Both the position numbers and the translations under genes were made by a program. Positions 1-8,143 of a stretch of DNA of 64,000 bases are shown here, piece after piece. Every line of letters starts with the position of its first letter. The stretch's first letter is position 1. The notes beneath the pieces are model-generated. The model was not told the DNA's origin. It searched no databases and saw only the letters and a list, made by a program, of their open reading frames with translations. The DNA is from an uncultured Helcococcus sp. (lineage in GTDB: Bacteria > Bacillota > Clostridia > Tissierellales > Peptoniphilaceae), in NCBI GenBank assembly GCA_937926545.1, contig CALAZW010000087.1, positions 60,719-124,718 of the forward strand, written 5' to 3'.

Positions 1-1
1 G

Positions 2-994
2 ATAGATGTTAAGGACAGCTATTTGGGAGCAGATGTGGAAAAGATGTCTGATGAAGAGATTTACCAAGTTGCTGACAAGACTACCATCTTTGCCAAGATG
101 AGTCCTGCCCAAAAAAGAAGGGTGGTTAAAACCCTAAGAGAAGAAGGTCATGTGGTGGCCTATATGGGAGATGGAATCAACGATGCGGGAGCCTTGGATG
201 AGGCTGATGTGGGAATATCAGTGGATAATGCAGTAGATATAGCCAAGGAGTCTGCAGATGTTATTCTTCTAGAAAAAGATTTGATGGTCTTGGAAAATGG
301 AATTTTAGAAGGTAGAAAGACCTATATAAATATGATTAAATACATTAAGTTAACAGCATCTTCAAACTTTGGTAATGTATTTTCAATTTTAGTAGCCAGT
401 ATTTTGCTACCCTTCCTACCTATGGTTGCCATTCAGATTCTTTTGTTAAACTTAATAAATGATTTAATAGGGACAGCCATCCCTTGGGATAATGTGGATG
501 AGGACATGATAAGAAGGCCCAGGCCTTGGAATGCCTCTAGTATAGGCAGGTTTATGGTTTGGATAGGACCAGTATCATCAATTTTTGATGTTCTAGGATA
601 CTTTATTATGTATTTCTTTATAGCTCCCTATGTGACAGGAGGCCAGACATTTAAGCACATAAGTGATCCCTTGGTAAGACAAGAATATATAGCGGTTTTC
701 CATGCTGGTTGGTTTTTGATTTCCATGTGGACCCAAACCTTTATAATTCAAATTATAAGAACAGACAAAAAACCTTTTGTTGAGAGTGTTGCCTCTAGTA
801 GGCTAAACTTCATAAGTATTGTAGGAGTTTTATTTGCCAGTCTAATACCATATTTACCCTTGGGTAAGTCCATTGGCTTTGCTCCCTTGCCCTTGATATT
901 CTATCCTGTTTTAATAGGGATAGTAGTGGGCTATAGTCTTTTGCTAAGTCTAGTAAAGTCCAGGTATATAAAAAGGTTTGGCAGTCTATTATAG
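2..994 (+). CDS. mgtA: Magnesium-translocating P-type ATPase, C-terminal part (5' end outside window)
   Basis: The reading frame is open from the first bases of the window, so this is the 3' part (about 330 residues) of a larger gene. Visible are the end of the P domain, with the hinge motif GDGINDAGALDEADVGIS, then the MgtA/MgtB-type sequences KESADVILLEKDL and TASSNFGNVFS, and about six C-terminal membrane helices including LLLNLINDL. These match class P3B Mg2+ import ATPases better than Ca2+ or heavy-metal pumps. The DKTGT phosphorylation site and N domain must lie upstream. Family assignment is from recognised motifs; transport of Mg2+ is inferred. Confidence 0.85.
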   Translation: MDVKDSYLGADVEKMSDEEIYQVADKTTIFAKMSPAQKRRVVKTLREEGHVVAYMGDGINDAGALDEADVGISVDNAVDIAKESADVILLEKDLMVLENGILEGRKTYINMIKYIKLTASSNFGNVFSILVASILLPFLPMVAIQILLLNLINDLIGTAIPWDNVDEDMIRRPRPWNASSIGRFMVWIGPVSSIFDVLGYFIMYFFIAPYVTGGQTFKHISDPLVRQEYIAVFHAGWFLISMWTQTFIIQIIRTDKKPFVESVASSRLNFISIVGVLFASLIPYLPLGKSIGFAPLPLIFYPVLIGIVVGYSLLLSLVKSRYIKRFGSLL

Positions 995-1000
995 TAGAAA

Positions 1001-1023
1001 AAAAGCAGTCTTTGACTGCTTTT
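1001..1023. terminator. Bidirectional rho-independent terminator
   Basis: Perfect 10-bp stem (AAAAGCAGTC / GACTGCTTTT) with a 3-nt loop, lying between the convergent mgtA and the exporter gene. A and T runs on both sides let it serve both strands; it overlaps the stop codon of the minus-strand gene. Confidence 0.85.
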
Positions 1024-1969
1024 AAAATTTCCATTTTTTATGATCCTTATTGCCGTAAATGGCCACAAACTTTTCCAAATTGTGCTCGATTTTTATTAGG
1101 GTTATAATAATTTTTTGTAGTTCATAGTTGTAGAAGTCTGTATAGGTTTCAATGGAATCTAAGTTATTCTTATGGATTAGGGGTCTTAGATCCTCCTGGT
1201 AGAAATTATTTAGAAGGGCCAAGGTTTCCTCATTTGTTTTAGGTCTAAATTCCAAATCATTAATTTCCAGGATTAGACTTATGACCAGCCTAAATTTATT
1301 GTTTATTTCCTCAACACTTATAATGTCCACATGGGCATTCATGGCAATCTTGTTATTGTTTCTAAGATTATTGTAATTTATATTTATATCCAATAAACTA
1401 TCCATCAAGGCCTGGCTATCTATTTTATAGTTATTGTCTATGACCATCTTTTTAAAACCATGGTAGATGGTGTCATAGGCGTTTTTATAGGCTTGGATTA
1501 AAAAGTATTCAGGCTTGGGCTTGGCTATGGCAAAGTTTATAAAAAGTCCAACGCTAGCTCCAATGAAGGTATCCAAGAGTCTATTGAAGGAATAGATTAC
1601 AAGCTCCATATCTGAAGTGAAGCTATTGCTCATGATGACTATGAAGACAATAGTTGCCAAGACTAGGGCTTGGGACCAATTAAACTGGTTACAGACAACG
1701 ATGATGATTAAGACTCCCAGTCCCATGGTTATAGGGTTTACTAAATTTAGTAGCTGGAAGAGGATGGCCATTAAAACACCGACAATGGTTGCCAACATTC
1801 TATTTATAGACTTGTCTACAGAATCATGCATATTATTGGCAAGCGAAATAATGGTTGCAGAAGCAACCATGGAAGGGCTTTGTAAATTTAATAAATTAGC
1901 TATAGATACACTTATAATAACTCCAAGAGCTGTTTTTAAGGATCTCATTCCAATAATTTTTTTATTCAT
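1022..1969 (-). CDS. Aromatic acid exporter family (FUSC/DUF939-like) membrane protein
   Basis: 315 residues. The first ~160 residues form five or six closely spaced hydrophobic helices; the remaining ~150 are soluble and mostly helical. This layout, and the start with a short basic stretch followed by TALGVIISVSIANLL, match the ArAE_1 (DUF939) family of Gram-positive FUSC-like proteins, thought to export small aromatic acids or related anions. The start is supported by GGAGAGG about 5 nt upstream of ATG. It is a single-gene unit facing mgtA. The substrate is unknown. Confidence 0.7.
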   Translation of the reverse strand: MNKKIIGMRSLKTALGVIISVSIANLLNLQSPSMVASATIISLANNMHDSVDKSINRMLATIVGVLMAILFQLLNLVNPITMGLGVLIIIVVCNQFNWSQALVLATIVFIVIMSNSFTSDMELVIYSFNRLLDTFIGASVGLFINFAIAKPKPEYFLIQAYKNAYDTIYHGFKKMVIDNNYKIDSQALMDSLLDININYNNLRNNNKIAMNAHVDIISVEEINNKFRLVISLILEINDLEFRPKTNEETLALLNNFYQEDLRPLIHKNNLDSIETYTDFYNYELQKIIITLIKIEHNLEKFVAIYGNKDHKKWKF

Positions 1970-2012
1970 AATAACCTCTCCTACCTATTATATAATATAA
2001 CCCAAAAAAGCA

Positions 2013-2048
2013 AAAAAATAACCACCTATTAATAGATGATTATTTTTT
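2013..2048 (-). terminator. Terminator of the perR-prx operon
   Basis: An 18-bp inverted repeat whose only two irregularities become G-U pairs on the minus strand, ending in a U run on that strand. This orientation fits termination of the minus-strand peroxiredoxin gene. Confidence 0.75.
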
Positions 2049-2073
2049 CGTATATTTAGCTTATAACTCTTGT

Positions 2074-2763
2074 CTAATTATCTTTTTTGAAAGTTAAGAA
2101 CCAGTCTTTCATTTCGTATGCATCTTTATCGCCTGCAACTAAATCCATTCTTTCCCTAACTGCTCCACAAGTTCCTGGTGGTGGTACAATTACGTCTTTT
2201 CCTGGTTCCCAATCAGCTGGTAAAGCTACTGCTTCAGCTTCAGCTTTTTGTAATCCTATTAAGATTCTCTTGATTTCTTTAAAGTTTCTACCTAATGATG
2301 CTGGGTAGTAAAGAATTGTCTTAATAATACCCTTTGGATCGATGAAGAATACCGCTCTTACAGCATTTGTATCTGATTCACCTTGTAGCATACCGTATTT
2401 GTTGGCTACGTCCATTTTAATGTCAGCTATTAGAGGAAATTCTACTGTTGGATTTTCAATTCCATTCCAGCTATATCCCTTGATAGCATTTAACCATGCT
2501 AAGTGTGAGTGAATTGAGTCGATTGATAAACCAACTAATTCTGTATTTAATTCTCTAAATTCATCATGCATGCTTGCAAAAGTCATGAATTCAGTAGTAC
2601 AAACTGGTGTAAAGTCTGCAGGGTGGGAGAATAAAATTACCCATTTACCTTCATAATCTGCAGGAAAATTAACTTCCCCTTGTGTTGTTTCTGCAACAAA
2701 TTCTGGTGCTCTAGTACCAATTAATGGAAAGTTTACTTTGTTTTCAACGTTCATGTTTTCCAT
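2074..2763 (-). CDS. Peroxiredoxin (Prx6/1-Cys-like, long form)
   Basis: 229 residues. Reduces hydrogen peroxide and organic peroxides in the cytoplasm. The peroxidatic cysteine is C55 in the motif HPADFTPVCTTE. A second cysteine (C199) sits in PPPGTCGAVRERM of the long C-terminal arm, as in the archaeal-type Prx6 group where a C-terminal cysteine can resolve the disulfide. The length also fits that group rather than ~190-residue AhpC. It starts 14 nt after perR and shares its promoter, so it is very likely repressed by the PerR-like protein and induced by peroxide. The electron donor is not visible here. Confidence 0.88.
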   Translation of the reverse strand: MENMNVENKVNFPLIGTRAPEFVAETTQGEVNFPADYEGKWVILFSHPADFTPVCTTEFMTFASMHDEFRELNTELVGLSIDSIHSHLAWLNAIKGYSWNGIENPTVEFPLIADIKMDVANKYGMLQGESDTNAVRAVFFIDPKGIIKTILYYPASLGRNFKEIKRILIGLQKAEAEAVALPADWEPGKDVIVPPPGTCGAVRERMDLVAGDKDAYEMKDWFLTFKKDN

Positions 2764-2777
2764 ATTTCCCTCCTAAT

Positions 2778-3185
2778 TTATTTACAATATTTACAAAGTC
2801 CTTTAAGGACTATTTCCACATCGTCTATTTCAAAATCATCTAAACCCTTATATTTGTCTGATGCCTTATAAGGGAAGTTATATACCCTTTGACACTTGCT
2901 ACAGACAAAATGACCATGCTCCTCGGTTACCAGGTCAAATCTAATTTCGTGATGGTCTACAGACATGGGACTAACTAATCCCTTTTCTAAAAACAAGTTT
3001 AAGGTGTTGTAGACTGTCGCCTTAGATAAGGTTGGAACTTCAAGTAAAAGTTTTTTATAAATGGTATCCGCTGTTGGATGCTCCTGATCACTCATAAGAT
3101 ATTCCAAAACCTTTATTCTCTGAAAAGAAGGCTTTATATCTTTTTCTTTTAGTAGTTCAATTACTTTTTCTGATTTATCTTTCAT
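2778..3185 (-). CDS. perR: Fur-family peroxide-type repressor (PerR-like)
   Basis: 135 residues starting at the ATG preceded by GGGAGG; an in-frame upstream extension has no ribosome-binding site and would cross the operator. Contains the winged helix (about residues 15-75, PTLSKATVYNTLNLFLEKGLV) and the dimer/metal domain. Structural zinc ligands C95, C98, C131 and C134 are present. Relative to B. subtilis PerR, the regulatory ligands H37, D85, H91 and H93 correspond to H36, D84, H90 and H92, but the D104 position is Asn (N103). Promoter position and the downstream peroxiredoxin argue for peroxide sensing rather than iron or zinc control. Confidence 0.82.
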   Translation of the reverse strand: MKDKSEKVIELLKEKDIKPSFQRIKVLEYLMSDQEHPTADTIYKKLLLEVPTLSKATVYNTLNLFLEKGLVSPMSVDHHEIRFDLVTEEHGHFVCSKCQRVYNFPYKASDKYKGLDDFEIDDVEIVLKGLCKYCK

Positions 3186-3222
3186 AAAGACCTCCCTTCG
3201 AGTAGGTTGTATTGGTTCTTGT

Positions 3223-3239
3223 TTTAGAATCATTCTAAA
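3223..3239. promoter_or_regulatory. PerR box (perfect palindrome)
   Basis: TTTAGAATCATTCTAAA is a perfect 8-1-8 palindrome matching the PerR-box pattern (TTAnAATnATTnTAA). It begins 3 bp downstream of the perR -10 element in transcription direction, so bound repressor would block the start site. This implies autoregulation of perR-prx. Confidence 0.85.
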
Positions 3240-3242
3240 TAT

Positions 3243-3271
3243 ATAATAACTCAAAAGATTGGACTTGTCAA
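3243..3271 (-). promoter_or_regulatory. perR-prx promoter
   Basis: On the minus strand a consensus -35 TTGACA (3271-3266) is followed by a 17-bp spacer and -10 TATTAT (3248-3243), directly upstream of the PerR box. Confidence 0.85.
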
Positions 3272-3299
3272 ATTTAAATATCAATATTTTATAATATAG

Positions 3300-3482
3300 T
3301 TATAAAAAGGCTAAATAGCTGGGTACAGAAAAAAAGAAGGCAATGCCTTCTTCTTCTACCTTGGTCATCATATGGGTGAGAGACCATAAGAGATTGTATT
3401 GTAAAGAGTAACCATTGGACAGCTCATCAATGGTTATGTGATGACCATGCTTGTAACTGGAATCAAGCTTAGGTGTGGCCAC
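3300..3482 (-). other. Small open frame, possible gene remnant (60 codons)
   Basis: An open frame of 60 codons between the FAD oxidoreductase and perR. It would have to start at GTG, has no ribosome-binding site, has an in-frame stop just upstream, and its last third runs through a terminator hairpin. Residues such as HHITIDELSNGYSLQY look protein-like, so it may be the eroded end of a former small gene. It is more likely non-functional than a real gene. The rest of 3272-3566 holds only the terminator. Confidence 0.2.
3334..3352 (-). terminator. Terminator on the minus strand
   Basis: An 8-bp stem (AAGAAGGC / GCCTTCTT, loop AAT) followed on the minus strand by a run of seven U. It probably ends transcription from the FAD oxidoreductase gene and insulates perR. 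Confidence 0.75.
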
Positions 3483-3566
3483 GAGCTATATTTATAGCTT
3501 CTACTACTATAATATCAAAGCTGGAAAATATTGCTTGTCATATTTATTAACTAATATTTATAAAGA

Positions 3567-4943
3567 TTAGTTTAACGAATCAAGATACCTGGCCATATAA
3601 ACTCCACAGGCTGAGGCTTGGGATAGGGAATGGGTTATACCAGATCCATCTCCTATGGCAAAAAGACCTTCTTGTTCAGTCTCAAAGTTTTCATTGACCT
3701 TTATTTTGGAATTATAGAATTTCACCTCTACTCCATAAAGAAGGGTATCCTCATTGGCTGTACCAGGTGCTATCTTATCCAGTTGATAGATCATTTCTAT
3801 GATATCATCCAGCTGTCTTTTAGGTATAACCAGGCTTAGGTCTCCTGGAGTAGCCTTTAGGCTGGGCTTGGTAAAGCACTTTTTCATTCTTCTTTCACTG
3901 GATCTTCTACCCTTTACCAGGTCTCCAAATCTTTGCATTAAAACTCCTCCACCTAGCATATTGGATAGTTTGGCTATGGACTCTCCGTATTCATTAGAGT
4001 TCTTAAAAGGTTCTGTAAAGGTGTTTGATACAAGAAGGGCAAAGTTTGTATTCTCAGATCTTTTAGCCTTGTCCGCATAGGCATGTCCATTTACGGTGAT
4101 TACTCCATTGGTGTTTTCAGCTACAACCTTACCATAAGGGTTCATACAAAAGGTTCTGACCATATCGTTATATTTATCAGTCTTATAGATAATCTTACTT
4201 TCATAGACCTGGTCAGTGATATTCTTAAACACTTCAGCTGGAAGTTCAACTCTCACTCCTATATCTACCCTATTACTTTTGGTTTCCAAATTGAATTTTT
4301 CAAAAATGGAGCTCATCCATTTGGAGCCAGACCTGCCAGAGGCCAGGACTAGAAGGGGGGCTTTAAAGCTTTCTCCACCCTCGGTAACTACTTCATATGT
4401 ATGGTCCTTATAGTTTATTTGGTCAGCTGTAGTATTGAATAAATAATCAACCTGGTCCTTGGTATAGTCATAGACCTTTTTTAAGATTTCATAGTTTCTA
4501 TCAGTGCCAAAATGCCTTACCTTGGCATTTAATAAGTGCATATTATTTTTTAAGCATAGACTTTTTAAGTCTGTATTGGCAGTTTCGTATAGGATGGAAT
4601 CATATTCATCAAAAGAAACTAAAACCTGGTCCACATACTCCATTAGGCTTATGGCCTGGTCAGCTCCTATAATAGTGTGAAGGTCTCCTCCAAACTCATT
4701 GGTAATATTGTACTTACCATCAGATAGGGTTCCAGCTCCCCCAAACCCGTTCATAATATTACATGGTTTACAGTGGATACAATTATCTACTTTTCCTTCT
4801 GTTATAGGGCATTTTCTTTGATGAATACTGTTACCAGCATCCATAATTAGTATTTTTTTATTACTTTTTATTTTAGTGAATTCATAGGCTGCAAAAACAC
4901 CTGCAGCACCTGCTCCGACGATTATTACATCATAGTCTTTCAT
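3567..4943 (-). CDS. FAD-dependent oxidoreductase (uncharacterised dehydrogenase family)
   Basis: 458 residues. N-terminal dinucleotide-binding fold with GAGAAG at residues 10-15, and the C-terminal FAD contact EGLFAIGDGSGITHSLSQA, where the cofactor's ribityl/phosphate is bound. A cysteine-rich stretch (CPITEGKVDNCIHCKPC, ~45-62) follows the first fold. The overall pattern matches the COG2509 group of uncharacterised FAD-dependent dehydrogenases common in Firmicutes. The start is preceded by AGGAGG at 7 nt. It is transcribed alone, divergently from metN. Substrate unknown. Confidence 0.75.
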   Translation of the reverse strand: MKDYDVIIVGAGAAGVFAAYEFTKIKSNKKILIMDAGNSIHQRKCPITEGKVDNCIHCKPCNIMNGFGGAGTLSDGKYNITNEFGGDLHTIIGADQAISLMEYVDQVLVSFDEYDSILYETANTDLKSLCLKNNMHLLNAKVRHFGTDRNYEILKKVYDYTKDQVDYLFNTTADQINYKDHTYEVVTEGGESFKAPLLVLASGRSGSKWMSSIFEKFNLETKSNRVDIGVRVELPAEVFKNITDQVYESKIIYKTDKYNDMVRTFCMNPYGKVVAENTNGVITVNGHAYADKAKRSENTNFALLVSNTFTEPFKNSNEYGESIAKLSNMLGGGVLMQRFGDLVKGRRSSERRMKKCFTKPSLKATPGDLSLVIPKRQLDDIIEMIYQLDKIAPGTANEDTLLYGVEVKFYNSKIKVNENFETEQEGLFAIGDGSGITHSLSQASACGVYMARYLDSLN

Positions 4944-5042
4944 TTTTTTACCTCCTGGTCTTTTCTGACCATTAATATTATACCTTAAATCAGTCCTTGA
5001 TAGTGTAAACTACCAATTTAATTTATAATATTGTAATATTTG

Positions 5043-5051
5043 TGCTATAAT
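5043..5051 (+). promoter_or_regulatory. Extended -10 promoter of metNIQ
   Basis: TGCTATAAT is an extended -10 (TGn plus TATAAT), 30 nt before the metN start. The -35 region (TTATAA at 5023-5028) is weak. I saw no S-box or methionine T-box in the 137-bp divergent gap. The AATATT-GT-AATATT dyad just upstream could be an operator. Confidence 0.55.
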
Positions 5052-5080
5052 TGACTAATACTATAAAAACGAGGGATATT

Positions 5081-6085
5081 ATGATAGAAGCAAGAAATTT
5101 AGTTAAGGAGTTTTCTGTAGATCAAAAAAACTTTAAGGCCTTAAATGATGTTAGTTTTAAGGTGAAAAAGGGTGAAATCTATGGGATTATAGGCTTGAGT
5201 GGGGCTGGGAAATCCACTTTGGTTAGGTGTATTAATAGACTTGAAATGCCAGATTCAGGTTCCATATTAATAGATGGTTTAGATATATTAAAAATGAACG
5301 AAAAAGACCTGGCCATCCAAAGGAAGGATATAGCCATGATTTTTCAGTCTTTTAACCTATTTAATCAAAAGACTGTTGCTAAAAACATAGCCTATCCAAT
5401 GGAAATAGCAGGTTTTAAAAAGGAAGAGATAGAAGAAAGAGTTGATATGCTCTTGGGCTTTATAGATTTGAAGGATAAGAAGAATGAGTATCCTTCTAGA
5501 CTATCAGGCGGGCAAAAACAAAGGGTGGCCATAGCCAGAGCCCTTGCAACTAAGCCAAAAATTCTTTTATCAGATGAGGCCACATCAGCCCTTGATCCAT
5601 CCAATACGCAAATGATTTTGGATATTCTTAGAAAGGCTGTTGAGGAATTTAATTTAACTATAATAATGATAACCCACCAAATGGAGGTGGCCAAGGATAT
5701 ATGTACTAGAATAGCTGTTATGGAAGACGGTAGGATAGTTGAAGAAAATAATGTGGAAGAGTTATTCAAAAATCCCAAGCATAAGGTAACCAAATCCTTT
5801 ATAAAAAGCTTAAAGGACAATACAGAGGAAGAGGTTTATAATAAGACTAATTTTTCTGGAAGATTATTCACTTTAAACTTTGATGATAGGACAGCTAGAG
5901 ACCCAATTGTATCCCAGGTCATCAAGGAGACCCAGGTGGATATAAATATTCTATCGGGTAATATAAATAAACTTCAGACTACCAGTGTTGGTTATTTGAC
6001 CATAGAGATTTTAGGAAGTGATGAAGAGATAGACCAGGCCATAAAAGCCTTCAATAAAAAACAAGTAAGATTGGAGGAATTATAA
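5081..6085 (+). CDS. metN: Methionine ABC transporter ATP-binding protein
   Basis: 334 residues. Walker A GLSGAGKST (38-46), Q-loop at FQSF, signature LSGGQKQR (140-147) and Walker B ILLSDE (160-165) are intact. The C-terminal ~80 residues form the NIL domain found in MetN, which binds cytoplasmic methionine and trans-inhibits the pump. The ATG at 5081 has GAGGG upstream; an earlier in-frame TTG overlaps the promoter and is rejected. The stop overlaps the metI start (TAATG), indicating translational coupling. Together with MetI and MetQ it imports methionine. Confidence 0.92.
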   Translation: MIEARNLVKEFSVDQKNFKALNDVSFKVKKGEIYGIIGLSGAGKSTLVRCINRLEMPDSGSILIDGLDILKMNEKDLAIQRKDIAMIFQSFNLFNQKTVAKNIAYPMEIAGFKKEEIEERVDMLLGFIDLKDKKNEYPSRLSGGQKQRVAIARALATKPKILLSDEATSALDPSNTQMILDILRKAVEEFNLTIIMITHQMEVAKDICTRIAVMEDGRIVEENNVEELFKNPKHKVTKSFIKSLKDNTEEEVYNKTNFSGRLFTLNFDDRTARDPIVSQVIKETQVDINILSGNINKLQTTSVGYLTIEILGSDEEIDQAIKAFNKKQVRLEEL

Positions 6086-6726
6086 TGTTTGATATATTAA
6101 AATCAGCGACCTTAGAAACCATCTATATGGTATTTTTCTCCACTGTTTTTGCCTTGATTTTAGGGGCTCCCATAGCCATTATCTTATATATTGTAAGACC
6201 TAGGGGACTAAAGGAAAATAAATTTGTCTTTAGAATCCTGGACTTTATAATAAATATATTAAGATCTATACCCTTTATCATCATGATGATTTTGGTATTT
6301 CCCCTGTCTAAATTGATAGTGGGAAAGAGTATAGGAAGTACGGCGGCCATTGTGCCCTTGGCCATAGCAGCTGCCCCTTTTGTCACCAGGATGTTTGAAG
6401 CGTCCTTTGAAAAGGTAGATAGGGGAATTATAGAGGCAGCCAAGTCCATGGGAAGTAGCAATGGACAAATAATTTTTAAGGTACTCTTGCCCGAAGCCAG
6501 GGCAAATTTAATTAATGATATTACCATGACCATTATTAACCTGATAGGATACTCAGCCATGGCTGGAAGTATCGGAGGGGGAGGATTGGGAGACACAGCC
6601 GTTAGATACGGTGTGAATAACTACCAATTTGACGTTTTAGTAATGGCTGTGATAATAATTGTACTGCTGGTTCAGTTGGTACAATATATAGGGACAAGGC
6701 TTTCTATGAAAGCAAATAAATTATAG
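6085..6726 (+). CDS. metI: Methionine ABC transporter permease
   Basis: 213 residues, five predicted membrane helices, normal length for MetI. The cytoplasmic coupling (EAA) loop is visible as EAAKSMGSSNGQIIFKVLLP, the surface that contacts MetN. GYSAMAGSIGGGGLGD near the C-terminus is typical of the family. Coupled to metN by a one-base overlap and followed 9 nt later by metQ. Confidence 0.92.
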   Translation: MFDILKSATLETIYMVFFSTVFALILGAPIAIILYIVRPRGLKENKFVFRILDFIINILRSIPFIIMMILVFPLSKLIVGKSIGSTAAIVPLAIAAAPFVTRMFEASFEKVDRGIIEAAKSMGSSNGQIIFKVLLPEARANLINDITMTIINLIGYSAMAGSIGGGGLGDTAVRYGVNNYQFDVLVMAVIIIVLLVQLVQYIGTRLSMKANKL

Positions 6727-6735
6727 GAGGGAAAG

Positions 6736-7530
6736 ATGAAGAAAAAAGTAGCACTAGTTTTAGCCTTATTATTGGTTCTAGTGGGATGCGCAGGCAAAAA
6801 GTCAGATGACTCCAAGCTTGTTATCGGCATATCACCAGGTCCTCAAGAAGCTATAACTGAACTTGTAAAAGCTCAACTTAAGGAGCAAGATATTGATTTA
6901 GAAGTAAAAGTATTTACTGACTATGTTCAGCCTAATGTGGCCTTGGACGATGGCAGTATAGACGCAAACTTCTTCCAACATAAGCCATACATGGATTTAT
7001 TTGTAGAAGAAAAGGGAGCAAAACTCATGTCCCTAGGCGGGGTTCATATAGAGCCAATAGCCTTTTATTCAGACCAGGTTAAAAGCTTGGACGACTTAAA
7101 GGAAGGCGATGAAATTTTAATACCAAATGATTTATCCAATGGGGCCAGGGCTCTATTGCTTTTAGAAAAAAATGGTTTGATAAAGCTTGATGAATCAAAG
7201 GGATTAAATATCACTGAAAATGATATAGTAGAAAATCCTAAAAATATTAAGATAAGTCCTACTGAGGCTTCTTTGCTGACCAGGACCTATAAGGATGTGG
7301 CTGGAGCAGTTATAAATAGTAATTTTGCTATAAACTCAGGTCTAAACCCTTTAAAGGATGGTATAGTGATTGAAGATGAAGATAGTATTTATGCTAATAT
7401 CATTGCCATTAGAGAAGAAGACAAGGATTCAGATGCTTTAAAAGCTTTAATAGAAGCTTTTCAATCAGAGGAAGTTAAGGACTTTATCCTTAGTGAGTAT
7501 GAAGGTTCCATAATTCCTGCATTTAAATAA
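6736..7530 (+). CDS. metQ: Methionine-binding lipoprotein
   Basis: 264 residues. The signal peptide ends in lipobox LVGC with the acylated cysteine at C18, so the mature protein is tethered outside the membrane. The body is a type NlpA/MetQ binding protein: ISPGPQEAI near the start, DANFFQHKPYMD, and NSNFAINSGLNP near the ligand site. It delivers methionine to MetI/MetN. AGGAGGG precedes the ATG. Last gene of the operon, followed by a terminator. Confidence 0.92.
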   Translation: MKKKVALVLALLLVLVGCAGKKSDDSKLVIGISPGPQEAITELVKAQLKEQDIDLEVKVFTDYVQPNVALDDGSIDANFFQHKPYMDLFVEEKGAKLMSLGGVHIEPIAFYSDQVKSLDDLKEGDEILIPNDLSNGARALLLLEKNGLIKLDESKGLNITENDIVENPKNIKISPTEASLLTRTYKDVAGAVINSNFAINSGLNPLKDGIVIEDEDSIYANIIAIREEDKDSDALKALIEAFQSEEVKDFILSEYEGSIIPAFK

Positions 7531-7535
7531 AAAAT

Positions 7536-7553
7536 AAGAGGCTAAAGCCTCTT
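7536..7553. terminator. Bidirectional terminator between metQ and the Mrr-like gene
   Basis: 7-bp stem AAGAGGC / GCCTCTT with loop TAAA between convergent genes, with A/T runs on both sides. The stop codon of the minus-strand gene lies inside it. Confidence 0.7.
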
Positions 7554-8048
7554 TATAAGTTCGTCTCTATTCCAGAGAATAATGCCATTAGCCTCAGCCA
7601 GGTTAATGGCATTTTTTGTAAAATAATTATTGGTTACCACCACTCCAAGATCACAGTCGTGATAGTCTAGACCTGTTTTAACCTCTTGTATGGCTGAATT
7701 GCCAACCTTATTTGAATAAAGCTTACACTGGATGGCATATCGAAGTCCATCATATTCACCGATAAGGTCAACTCCATAATCATTGGTTCTAGGTAGTAGG
7801 ACCACATTTTTAAATTTATTCTTTTTCAAGACTTTTAACATATATTCTTCAAATTCAAAACCTGTCATCTTGTCTATTCTTCTAATTTCTCTTTTTTTAT
7901 TAACCAAGTTAAAGTCAAATAATCTTAAAATAAAAATAAGAAGAGATTTTACGGCCACAATAAGATAGCCTAAAAGATTTAATAATATATTAAAAAAGAT
8001 TAATATTCCCTCCCAAATAGCATGAAATACAAATTTAACTAATCTCAT
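7542..8048 (-). CDS. Membrane-anchored Mrr-type restriction endonuclease-like protein
   Basis: 168 residues from the ATG that has GGAGG 8 nt upstream. Residues ~6-45 form one or two hydrophobic helices; residues ~58-168 are an Mrr_cat (PD-(D/E)xK) domain starting at KMTGFEFEEYML. The catalytic set is readable as D94 in DYGVDLI and Q107-x-K109 in AIQCK, the QxK variant usual in this family, followed by GNSAIQEVKTGL. Mrr domains cleave DNA, often modified DNA. No methylase or restriction partner is adjacent, so a role in surveillance of foreign DNA at the membrane is inference. Confidence 0.75.
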   Translation of the reverse strand: MRLVKFVFHAIWEGILIFFNILLNLLGYLIVAVKSLLIFILRLFDFNLVNKKREIRRIDKMTGFEFEEYMLKVLKKNKFKNVVLLPRTNDYGVDLIGEYDGLRYAIQCKLYSNKVGNSAIQEVKTGLDYHDCDLGVVVTNNYFTKNAINLAEANGIILWNRDELIKRL

Positions 8049-8104
8049 AATAAAAACCTCCAAGTCAATTATAGCATTTTAAGGTAAAAAAGATAAAAAA
8101 ATAG

Positions 8105-8119
8105 TTGACTAATGGTCAT
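8105..8119 (+). promoter_or_regulatory. TetR operator copy 1
   Basis: TTGACTAATGGTCAT, containing the dyad TGAC-N5-GTCA. Identical to copy 2 located 39 bp downstream. Confidence 0.7.
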
Positions 8120-8133
8120 TATGCGCTTATAAT
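8105..8133 (+). promoter_or_regulatory. tetR operon promoter
   Basis: -35 TTGACT (8105-8110), 17-bp spacer, -10 TATAAT (8128-8133). One operator copy overlaps the -35 and spacer, so repressor binding would exclude RNA polymerase. Confidence 0.85.
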
Positions 8134-8143
8134 AAACAATGAA

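Noticed and set aside
3186..3284. N-terminal extension of the Fur-family protein
   Set aside because: It would be translated across the promoter and PerR box; the ATG at 3185 has GGGAGG upstream.
4944..5080. SAM (S-box) riboswitch or methionine T-box before metNIQ
   Set aside because: The divergent gap is only 137 bp and lacks S-box helices, T-box core and a terminator hairpin.
5051..5080. In-frame TTG start for metN
   Set aside because: It lies in the -10 region and has no ribosome-binding site; the ATG at 5081 does.
5392..6596. Minus-strand frames over metN and metI (142 and 157 codons)
   Set aside because: Antisense shadows of genes with complete family motifs.
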